From Akkermansiaceae bacterium (GTDB lineage Bacteria; Verrucomicrobiota; Verrucomicrobiia; Verrucomicrobiales; Akkermansiaceae), in contig CAIVKO010000156.1 of assembly GCA_903906515.1 (NCBI GenBank), forward strand, positions 1 to 64,000: 64,000 nt of DNA. The letters are read 5' to 3'. Under the pieces are notes generated by a model. It searched no databases. It was given only the letters and a program-made list of their open reading frames with translations, and had not been told where the DNA came from. The position numbers and the translations under genes were made by a program. Within the stretch, counting starts at the first letter, position 1; every line of letters begins with the position of its first letter. Positions 42,924 to 50,803 of this stretch are shown here, in pieces.

Positions 42924-42980
42924 ATGGATGCAGGATAAAAATGTTGTGCTACCTAAAACAGGGGTGCCATGGGTTACCAA

Positions 42981-43160
42981 CACAAGGAGCGGCGGACTCC
43001 GCTCCGCCGTTGTGCATGATGTTTCCATGAATGCGAGCAAAGCGCTTCTCATGCTCTACCCATGGGCGCAGGCGGATCGGAATGCAGAGCGAGCGATAGC
43101 GAGCCTACTCAAATCGCGAAGCGCACTCCGCATGGCCGAAGGCAATCCGCCTCTCCTTTA
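42981..43160. repeat. Palindromic intergenic DNA
   Basis: A compact hairpin at 42981-43014 (CACAA...TTGTG ends enclosing GGCGGA/TCCGCC). It is followed by a longer imperfect palindrome from about 43072 (AGGCGGAT) to about 43160 (ATCCGCCT). There is no coding signal in this roughly 280-bp stretch between the rpsU terminator and the small gene at 43207. The structure resembles REP-type repeats, but no second copy is in the window. Confidence 0.5.
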
Positions 43161-43206
43161 ATTTTAGTCCCACACCCGCTTTTTGATAAAAAAGGGACTT
43201 TCCGGC

Positions 43207-43380
43207 TCAGGCCATCACCTTTTTCACGGCACGCGGTTTGGGATGCGTGCGCTCGTAGGGAGACTCACCTGCGGCGAGGCGATAAACGCGTTCGGCCCTG
43301 GTGCGAATGGCTTGCTGGATCAGATAACCGGCGTAAACAGCGGTCGCGGTCATCAACGTGATTCTTTCGAGATTCTTCAT
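43207..43380 (-). CDS. Small single-helix membrane protein
   Basis: A 57-residue protein starting MKNLERITLMTATAVYAGYL, with one hydrophobic segment and a basic tail ending KPRAVKKVMA. The short start at 43378-43380 is preferred because the region upstream in frame looks random. The family is not recognised. The remaining 176 bp up to 43557 hold no visible feature other than its probable promoter. Confidence 0.5.
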   Translation of the reverse strand: MKNLERITLMTATAVYAGYLIQQAIRTRAERVYRLAAGESPYERTHPKPRAVKKVMA

Positions 43381-43556
43381 AATCTTGATGGGTATGGATG
43401 AATAGTCGCCCGCAAGAGAGGGCGGACAAATCACGCCCATCCCTCGGGGGCACATGCAAGTTAGAAAACCCTCCGACAATAGCAAGCATGAATCCGCATA
43501 ATTTTTCCGAGGATTTTGATTCCCACGGCCTTGGCATCCTGTGATGCTCTGCGGCG

Positions 43557-46310
43557 ATGTTGGAACGTGTTTTTCTCGGGTGGGACCGGCCGTTTTTGAT
43601 GCGGGCGGCGGATTGGTTGCTGGCCCGGCGTGATGAACTGCCGCACTGGCTGATCGTGGTGCCAACCTCGCAGGCGGGCCGAGCCCTGAGAGCCGCCATG
43701 GTTGAAATGGCAGGCTCCCTGCTTACGCCTGGATTCACGACCCCGGGAGCCTTGCTCAAAACCCCGGATCCGGAGGTGGCGGACGATTGGGTGGAGCGAG
43801 TGGCCTGGATGGAAACCCTGGAAAATGTCGCGGATTGGTCGATCTATCAGGATTTATTCCCAGAACCTCCGGAAGGCGACGGTCATTGGTCCGCCGGCCT
43901 CGCCGCGGAAATGGTGAAAGTCCGCCACTCCCTCCAGGAAAACGGCCATACCTTGTCATCTGCGGCAAAATTTCTCTCAAACAGTGTAGAATCCGGACGC
44001 TGGGAGGCCCTTGGCCAACTGGAATCGTTGATGGAACAAACCCTACGCACGTGGGGACACAAGAGCCGCAGCCGGGTGCTTGCCGGCGGCGTGTCCATTC
44101 CTCAGGGAATCACCGGCATCGTGCTGGCGGGAATCACCGAAATGCCGCCTCTCGTCGAACGCTGTCTGTTGGCATGGAACGGCCCGATCACCGCCTTGAT
44201 CGGCGCACCAGAGGTGGAAAGCATCAATTTTTCCGAAACCGGAAGACCACTGGCATCATGGACAGAACGCATCATGCCATGGCCGGAGGGAGCCGCGGGC
44301 TCGGTGATCCTGGCCGCCGACCCGCGCCAGGAGGCGGCGGAAGCCATGCGCCTGGTCGCGGAAATGAAAACCCCATCCAACGAGGTGGCTCTGGGAACGG
44401 CCGATGCTGAAAACGGCGGAGAAATCGCCGGAGTTTTCACCCGCGCCGGATGGACCGCCTTTCACCCGGCGGGCACCCCGCTGACCACCGGCCTGGCACG
44501 CTGGCTCAAGTTGTGGTCCGCATGGCTGGGTGACCCGTCATTCGCCACTCTAACCGACATGATCGCGTTGCCCGAAACCGGATTGCTGACCGGAGGATCG
44601 CGGGCATTGCTCAGCGAAAGCCTTTCCCGACTGCGCAACGATTGGATGATCGCCCGCCCTGATGATCTTCGCCACCGGATGCGAGCTGCGGATTTCCGCT
44701 CGGATGCCCAACGCATCTCGGCGGATCGCGTGCTTGCGGCGGTGGAAGCGCTGGAAACATGGCAGCGCGATTTCCTAACCGGTGATTTCGCCGCCACCAT
44801 GAAGAGGCTGCTCGGGCTTCTGGGAGAAACCTGTGAGGACAATCGCAACCAAGCATACGCGATGTTCGACTGGCTGGATGCCGCCGCCGGGATGATGCGG
44901 ATGTTGGATAGGCGGCCATCGTTCTGGATCGATCTGATGCTGGAAAACGTCCCCTGCCCTGCCCCGCTACCGCCGGATGGCCGGGTCATCGATGTCCAAG
45001 GGTGGCTGGAATTGTTTTTCGAACCGGGCAGGCATCTGGTTCTCTGTGGCATGAACGAAGGCAAGGTCCCGGCACGCAATGCCGGCGATCCGTGGCTCGG
45101 CGAGGCTGCCGCAACACAACTCGGATTGATCGGCAACTCCGATCGCGCGGCGAGGGATGCGTTTCTCTATCAGGCAATGCTGGAGGCGCGTCGCGAGGAT
45201 GGAAGAGTGGAAGTGATCTGCGCAAAATCCGGCAACGGCGGTGAATCGCAGCTGCCCTCAAGGCTGCTGTTGGCAGCAACGCGCGAGAATCTGCCGGAGC
45301 GTGTGAAGTTTCTCTTCCGTGGCATCGAACCGCCGGAGGCTGGCCTGCGCTGGCATGCGGATTGGAAATGGCAACCGCGCGATGTGCCAATCCCCGATCG
45401 TCTCGCGGTCACCTCGCTAAGGACCTACCTCGCCTGCCCATTTCGTTTCTATCTAAAACACGCATTGAGAATGCAGGTACCGGAACCATCGCGCCTGGAG
45501 TGGAACGCACGGGACTTCGGCAACGTCGCCCACGACGTTCTCGAACGCTGGGGCCGCGATACCGAAGCCCGCGATCTTTCGAAACCCGAAGCCCTAACCG
45601 CTTGGTTGTCTGCGGAACTCGATCGCGTCGTGACGGAGAATTTCGGCAAACGCATCCCGCTCTCCGTGCGCATCCAGACCGAGGCCCTGCGTCAGCGCTT
45701 CACCTGGCTCGCCCGCGCCCAAGCCAGCTCGCGCGAGGAAGGATGGAAGGTCATGGAAGTGGAACAGGAATTCCAAATCCCCATCGGAGACACCACCATC
45801 ATCGCAAGGATCGACCGCATCGACCGCCATTGCGAACACGGCCAACTGCGCGTGATCGACTACAAAACCGGGAAAATCATAGCTCCGGAAGCCGCCCACT
45901 GGAAAAAGACAAGCGCCCGCACCACCCTGCCCGAGCACTTGGGTGCGGACAGCCCTGCGCTTTTCTCCACAGAGGACAATAAGGGGAAAGCAGCGGATTT
46001 CAGATGGACCAACCTCCAACTCCCGCTTTACGTCGCCGCAGTGGAGGCACGTGAAAAATCCGCTCCGGTCCCTTGTTATTTCCAACTCGGTTCCACCGAG
46101 GCCGATGTTAGGATCGACCCATGGCATGAGTTCTCCGCAACCGACCTTCAGTCGGCCCTCACCTGCGCGGAATGGATCATCGGCCAAATCAAAGCATCGG
46201 TTTTCTGGCCGCCCGCCGCAAAAGTGGACTACGATGACTTCGAAGATCTTTGCGCCGGAAGAAATCCCGGTGAAATGTTCCTACCCGTCTCCCTACCGAT
46301 TCAAGCATGA
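43557..46310 (+). CDS. PD-(D/E)XK nuclease, AddB/RecB-like
   Basis: A 917-residue protein with a degenerate helicase-like N-terminal two-thirds (WLIVVPTSQAGRALR; no clear Walker A) and a RecB-type nuclease at the C-terminus. The nuclease motifs are visible: LACPFRFYL (Cys627), the histidine in FGNVAHDVLERW, IARIDRID and DYKTGK at 768-773. This layout matches AddB-like subunits of recombination helicase-nucleases. No addA lies beside it. The last codon overlaps the next gene's ATG by 4 bp. Confidence 0.8.
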   Translation: MLERVFLGWDRPFLMRAADWLLARRDELPHWLIVVPTSQAGRALRAAMVEMAGSLLTPGFTTPGALLKTPDPEVADDWVERVAWMETLENVADWSIYQDLFPEPPEGDGHWSAGLAAEMVKVRHSLQENGHTLSSAAKFLSNSVESGRWEALGQLESLMEQTLRTWGHKSRSRVLAGGVSIPQGITGIVLAGITEMPPLVERCLLAWNGPITALIGAPEVESINFSETGRPLASWTERIMPWPEGAAGSVILAADPRQEAAEAMRLVAEMKTPSNEVALGTADAENGGEIAGVFTRAGWTAFHPAGTPLTTGLARWLKLWSAWLGDPSFATLTDMIALPETGLLTGGSRALLSESLSRLRNDWMIARPDDLRHRMRAADFRSDAQRISADRVLAAVEALETWQRDFLTGDFAATMKRLLGLLGETCEDNRNQAYAMFDWLDAAAGMMRMLDRRPSFWIDLMLENVPCPAPLPPDGRVIDVQGWLELFFEPGRHLVLCGMNEGKVPARNAGDPWLGEAAATQLGLIGNSDRAARDAFLYQAMLEARREDGRVEVICAKSGNGGESQLPSRLLLAATRENLPERVKFLFRGIEPPEAGLRWHADWKWQPRDVPIPDRLAVTSLRTYLACPFRFYLKHALRMQVPEPSRLEWNARDFGNVAHDVLERWGRDTEARDLSKPEALTAWLSAELDRVVTENFGKRIPLSVRIQTEALRQRFTWLARAQASSREEGWKVMEVEQEFQIPIGDTTIIARIDRIDRHCEHGQLRVIDYKTGKIIAPEAAHWKKTSARTTLPEHLGADSPALFSTEDNKGKAADFRWTNLQLPLYVAAVEAREKSAPVPCYFQLGSTEADVRIDPWHEFSATDLQSALTCAEWIIGQIKASVFWPPAAKVDYDDFEDLCAGRNPGEMFLPVSLPIQA

Positions 46311-46765
46311 ACTCCGTGGAAATACGTCAACTCGAAGTTTCCGAACTCGATGATGCCGCACGTTTGTTAGGTATCCTCAATCCGGACATCCCCCTGCCCG
46401 TCGTGAGCGAACGCCTCGCGACCATGACGGCCGATCATCCGCACTATCAAATCGCCGGTGCATTTTCTGACGGAAGGCTCGTCGGCGTCTGCGGGGCTTG
46501 GGTTTACACCAAAATCTGGTGCGGTCGGCATCTCGAAATCGACAATCTCGTAGTGGACCCCGAGCTACGAGGATCGGGGATCGGCACACATTTCATCCGT
46601 CACTTCACCGCCCTTTCCCGCGAGCTTGGTTGCAACTCGATGACGCTGGACAGCTACGCCAGCAACCAAGCCTCACACCGCCTCTATCAACGTCACGGCT
46701 TCGAGCCGTGGAGCATTCATTTCGTCAACCCGATCGGAAATTGGAAGGGCATCGACCCCACGTGA
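46307..46765 (+). CDS. GNAT-family N-acetyltransferase
   Basis: A 152-residue acetyltransferase. The acetyl-CoA-binding segment is VVDPELRGSGIGTHFIRHF, followed by the typical LDSYASNQASHRLYQRHGFE. The acceptor is unknown. It overlaps the nuclease gene by 4 bp (ATGA) and the following glycosyltransferase by 4 bp (GTGA), so the three genes are coupled. Confidence 0.88.
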   Translation: MNSVEIRQLEVSELDDAARLLGILNPDIPLPVVSERLATMTADHPHYQIAGAFSDGRLVGVCGAWVYTKIWCGRHLEIDNLVVDPELRGSGIGTHFIRHFTALSRELGCNSMTLDSYASNQASHRLYQRHGFEPWSIHFVNPIGNWKGIDPT

Positions 46766-48942
46766 CCGTAGCCATCGTCCACTATCATCTCGGCCCTGGC
46801 GGAGTCTCCCGTGTCATCGCCGACGCCTCACGCGCCCTGACGTCCGCCGGAGTTCGGCACGTGGTCTTGATCGGTGATGGGGAAACCGTGGCCCGGGCAT
46901 CCTGCCCGGAGCCTTCTAGCCCACCCACCCGCACCATCCCAGGCCTAGGCTACCTGCCGACCCCCGGAACGCTAACCGCATCCACACTGACAAGCAATCT
47001 CCGCGCCGCCGCATACGACGCGCTCGGCGGCCCTCCAAAAATCTGGCATTTCCACAATCACTCGCTCGGAAAAAACGTGCTGATCGCCGAGGTTGTCACA
47101 CTGCTCGCCATGGAAAACGAGCGGATCGTGCTGCAAATCCACGACCTCGCGGAAGACGGCAGACCGGAGAACTGCCAGATCATTTCCAACAACAGCAGGA
47201 TCTATCCATTTTCACCGCGCATTCAATACGCATTCCTCAACTCGCATGATCTCCAGATCTTCACCAACGCAGGACTCCCTAGGAAAAACGCATGCATCCT
47301 AGCGAACCCCATCACCCCGTCCTTAACTCCATCATCAACCAACAACAAGCAATCCCCTCCGCTGCTTTTCTCACCCGTGCGGGGCATCCGCCGCAAGAAC
47401 CTTGGCGAACTCGTATTTCTATCAGCCCTGGCACCCGAAGGAACACGCGTCGCCATCAGCCGCGCCCCGCTCGATCCAGCCGCACTGGCTATCCATGACA
47501 GATGGAGCCGGTTCGCGCGTCGCCAGGGATTACCGATCGGCTTCGGGGTGACAGACCGTTTCATGCCCGCACCCGGTGCATCCGCCGGTTTCGAGTCGTG
47601 GCTTTCACACGCCACACACATCATCACCACCTCGGTTTCTGAAGGATTCGGACTGCCATTTCTCGAAGCCGCCGCGTATGGAAAACCGCTGATCGGCAGG
47701 AATATCAAGCACCTCACAAACGATCACGCGGACCATGGAATCCGCGCCGGCAATCTCTACGACCAATTGCTCATCCCCGTGGATTGGATCGACTTCACCA
47801 TTCTCCGCGATCATCTCAAAACAACCCTCGAGCGGAATTACCGCTGCTACGAACGCCACCTTTCCAATGAAACCATCGCAGCCAACTTCGCCGCCCTCAT
47901 TCACGATGGCTGGTTGGACTTCGGCAATCTGCCAGAACCCCTGCAACAGGGAGTGATCGAACGTATGAAAGACCCAGAAAGCCGGAATGTCCCGCTTGTG
48001 AAACTGGGTAATGAAACCCACCCCGCAATCGATTGGTTGGCCGCCGCCATTGAAAACCGCACACCCACGGCCACTCCGGATCAATTGGAGCCATACTCGA
48101 TTGAATCCTATCAGAAAAAACTCACGGCCCTTTACACCCGTCTTTCGCGCAGGGTTGCCTCAACCGTACGATTTGTCCCGCCGGAGAAAATACTGACCCA
48201 CTTTCTTGCGCCGGATGCATTTCATTTCCTGCTTTCCTCCATCGGCCCAGCCGCACATCCACCTCCCTATCGTGCGGTGGTTTTCGACATCTACGGCACG
48301 CTGCTCATCGCCCAGGAAGGCGGCGTGAAGCCCGATCCCGATGCGGACCCGATGCTGCGCGAAATTCTCAAAAACGCCGGCTACACACCACCCGAGTCAC
48401 CTAGCACGGAGTTGCATGAAGCGGTCCTCCGCCACCATGCAGCAGCAGATGTCCCCTTCCCCGAAATCGACCTCCGGATTTTGTGGCGGGAATTACTCTC
48501 ACTGGAGCCCGGAACCGACCTCACCGAGTTGATCGAAACCCTCGAAAACGCATGGCACCCCACGAGACTCATGCCCGGAGCGGAGCAATTCATTGGTCGT
48601 CTCGCCAGATCCGGCATCTCGCTCGGACTTCTTTCCAACGCGCAGTGCAACACACTCGCATCGCTTGGCGGCATCGCCGAATTGTTCGCTCCGGAACTCA
48701 CCATCCTTTCCTTTCAACACGGCATCGCCAAACCATCGCCGGAACTCTTCCAAATTCTAACCGACCGCCTTGCAGGCCGCTGCATCTCACCGGAGGAGAC
48801 GCTCTACATCGGCAATGATCCCATCCGCGACATCACACCCGCCGCCGCGCATGGCTTCCAAACCGCCCTTTTCACCGGTCACCCCGAATCCCTCCGGCCC
48901 GGTGATTGCAAACCGGACCTCACGCTCACCGCATGGCCATGA
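46762..48942 (+). CDS. Glycosyltransferase-HAD phosphatase fusion
   Basis: A 726-residue two-domain protein starting at GTG 46762, which overlaps the GNAT stop. Residues 1 to about 470 look like a GT4-type glycosyltransferase: VAIVHYHLGPGGVSRVIADA at the start, and EGFGLPFLEAAAYGKPLIG from Glu294 as the donor-binding block. Residues about 505-726 form a HAD hydrolase: Asp509 in VVFDIYGTLL, LSNAQ and GNDPIRDI. Sugar transfer coupled to phosphate removal (as in trehalose or glucosylglycerol synthesis) is one possible reading, not shown. Residues 42-52 (TVARASCPEPS) come from an inserted repeat. Confidence 0.75.
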   Translation: MTVAIVHYHLGPGGVSRVIADASRALTSAGVRHVVLIGDGETVARASCPEPSSPPTRTIPGLGYLPTPGTLTASTLTSNLRAAAYDALGGPPKIWHFHNHSLGKNVLIAEVVTLLAMENERIVLQIHDLAEDGRPENCQIISNNSRIYPFSPRIQYAFLNSHDLQIFTNAGLPRKNACILANPITPSLTPSSTNNKQSPPLLFSPVRGIRRKNLGELVFLSALAPEGTRVAISRAPLDPAALAIHDRWSRFARRQGLPIGFGVTDRFMPAPGASAGFESWLSHATHIITTSVSEGFGLPFLEAAAYGKPLIGRNIKHLTNDHADHGIRAGNLYDQLLIPVDWIDFTILRDHLKTTLERNYRCYERHLSNETIAANFAALIHDGWLDFGNLPEPLQQGVIERMKDPESRNVPLVKLGNETHPAIDWLAAAIENRTPTATPDQLEPYSIESYQKKLTALYTRLSRRVASTVRFVPPEKILTHFLAPDAFHFLLSSIGPAAHPPPYRAVVFDIYGTLLIAQEGGVKPDPDADPMLREILKNAGYTPPESPSTELHEAVLRHHAAADVPFPEIDLRILWRELLSLEPGTDLTELIETLENAWHPTRLMPGAEQFIGRLARSGISLGLLSNAQCNTLASLGGIAELFAPELTILSFQHGIAKPSPELFQILTDRLAGRCISPEETLYIGNDPIRDITPAAAHGFQTALFTGHPESLRPGDCKPDLTLTAWP
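46885..46917. repeat. In-frame half palindromic element in the GT-HAD gene
   Basis: Thirty-three bases that match 52466-52498 inside hrpA in 32 positions. In both genes the reading frame is the same, giving TVARASCPEPS. Only the right half of the palindrome seen in hrpA is present here. Confidence 0.85.
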
Positions 48943-49055
48943 TGATGAAAAATCCTCCGTTTGCCATTGCCTGATTCCGTCCCCCCTGCCAGCATTCTCC
49001 CAATCCCAGCGATTTCCATAAAATCACCCGCAACCCATACAAAAGGACCATTGTC

Positions 49056-50249
49056 ATGAGCATGTTCGACACCATCGGAAAATCGACCGACCAGACCGGC
49101 CGATCGGAAAACACTTTGAAAAAACTGGAGCGCATGAACAAAGCGCTCCGCCATGAAGAACCCGACCGTGTGCCCATCAGCGATTTTTTCTGGGGCGGCT
49201 TCACCAAACGCTGGCGCGAGGAACTCGGACTGGCCGCAGACGCCAGCCCATACTTCCACTATGACCTCGACTGGATCGTCACGGTGCCTAACATGGACCC
49301 GTGGATTCGCCCGTTCGAGACTCTCCACGAATCCCCCGAGGAAATCACGGTCAAGACCGGATTCGGCGCGATCATGCACAAGCATTTCACCTATCCCATG
49401 CCGGAAATGCGCGCATGGGATATCGATACGTTCGAAAAACTGGAACAGGCGGAGTTCGATGACCCGCGCGACCCCAGGCGGTTTTACGAACCCGGCGACA
49501 ACCAGATCGCCGGTGTCGGCGACGGCTTCGAACGCAACTCGCCGGCATGGATTGATACCGTAAAATCGCTGCGACCGGATTTCCCGGTTTACGGCAGCAT
49601 CATCGAAGTCAGCGAATGCCTGACCCGGCTTGTCGGCCAGGAAAATGCCATGCTTTGGATGGGCGAGGAACCCGAACGCATGGGCGAAGCGATCAACCGC
49701 ATCGGCGCGTTTTACTACGAAATGGCCAAGGCGGAAATCGAAGCGGGCAAGGGACTGCTAGACGGCTTTGTGATCTGGGGCGACGTCGCCTATAAGAACG
49801 GCATGTTTTTCTCACCCAATTACTGGCGCGAGTTTTTCAAACCCTGGGTGGCGCGCATCACCGAATACGCCCACGCAAATAACCTGCCAGTGATCTATCA
49901 CGGCTGTGGCAACGTGCACACCATCTTCAAGGATTACATCGATATCGGGATCGATGCCTACAACCCACTCGAAGTGAAGGCAGGCATGGACTGCGTCGAA
50001 CTGCGCCGCCAATATGGCCACAGCATCGGTTTCTGCGGCAACAGCAACATGCAGGTCTGGGAAAGCGGCGATCTCGACGCCATCCGCCGCGAGGTCATGC
50101 GCAAACTGGAAGCCGCCCGCGGTGGCGGCTACATTTTCCAGTCCGACCACTCTGTCAGCAGCGCCGTGTCCGGACAAACTTACGATTTCATCATAAAACT
50201 CGTGCGCGAATACGGAAAATATCCGCTCCAACTCGACAATCCCGCCTGA
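49056..50249 (+). CDS. Uroporphyrinogen decarboxylase-family protein
   Basis: A 397-residue member of the URO-D superfamily, but not HemE: the haem-enzyme N-terminal RxPVWxMRQAG signature is missing. Related non-haem members act as methyltransferases or occur in sugar catabolism clusters. Conserved elements include DGFVIWGDVAYKNGMFFSP, YHGCGNVHTIFKDYIDIGIDAYNPLE and IGFCGNSNMQ. The AAAAGGA upstream of the ATG is one of the few convincing Shine-Dalgarno sequences in the window. It is followed 33 bp later by rhaM, suggesting a role in deoxy-sugar use. Confidence 0.8.
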   Translation: MSMFDTIGKSTDQTGRSENTLKKLERMNKALRHEEPDRVPISDFFWGGFTKRWREELGLAADASPYFHYDLDWIVTVPNMDPWIRPFETLHESPEEITVKTGFGAIMHKHFTYPMPEMRAWDIDTFEKLEQAEFDDPRDPRRFYEPGDNQIAGVGDGFERNSPAWIDTVKSLRPDFPVYGSIIEVSECLTRLVGQENAMLWMGEEPERMGEAINRIGAFYYEMAKAEIEAGKGLLDGFVIWGDVAYKNGMFFSPNYWREFFKPWVARITEYAHANNLPVIYHGCGNVHTIFKDYIDIGIDAYNPLEVKAGMDCVELRRQYGHSIGFCGNSNMQVWESGDLDAIRREVMRKLEAARGGGYIFQSDHSVSSAVSGQTYDFIIKLVREYGKYPLQLDNPA

Positions 50250-50282
50250 CCTCCACCCAACCAAAATCCCAACCCACCTCAC

Positions 50283-50621
50283 ATGAAACGCTACGGATCC
50301 GTCATCGCATTGAATCCCGACAAGATCGAAAAATACAAAAAACTCCACGCCGCCGTCTGGCCGGACGTGTTGAAGATGATCAAGGACTGCAATATTCGGA
50401 ACTACTCGATCTACCTGCGCCAACTCGACGACGGCCAGCATTACCTATTCAGTTATTTCGAATACACCGGCACCGACTACGCCGCCGACATGGCAAGGAT
50501 GGCCGCGGATCAGACCACGCAAGAATGGTGGGCCTGCTGCATCCCCTGCCAAAAACCGCTTGAAAACCGCGCCGAAGGCGAATGGTGGGCCAACATGGAA
50601 GAAGTGTTCCATCAGGACTGA
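50283..50621 (+). CDS. rhaM: L-rhamnose mutarotase
   Basis: A 112-residue protein that interconverts alpha and beta anomers of L-rhamnose (or L-fucose). The family pattern is complete: MKRYGSVIALNPDKIEKYKKLHAAVWPDV (the catalytic His lies in LHAAVWP), NYSIYLRQLDDGQHYLF and a WW pair near the end. It pairs with the URO-D-family gene upstream. No rhamnose isomerase or kinase genes are in the window. Confidence 0.92.
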   Translation: MKRYGSVIALNPDKIEKYKKLHAAVWPDVLKMIKDCNIRNYSIYLRQLDDGQHYLFSYFEYTGTDYAADMARMAADQTTQEWWACCIPCQKPLENRAEGEWWANMEEVFHQD

Positions 50622-50803
50622 GTCCTACGAACCTACGGATGGTTTCACACCGCGCGCCGACATTCGAACAAACTCGTAGACGTGACCACGGTCGCGAAGA
50701 GGGTTCATGTTGCCGAGAAATATATCCCGCGCCATAAAACCATGGCGTTTCGGGCTTTTCCAATCGCGTCATGCCGGATAGTCCTGCCTCACGGCGGATT
50801 GTC

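Noticed and set aside
49056-50249. Calling the URO-D-family gene hemE
   Set aside because: The HemE N-terminal signature is absent, and the neighbour is rhamnose mutarotase rather than haem genes.
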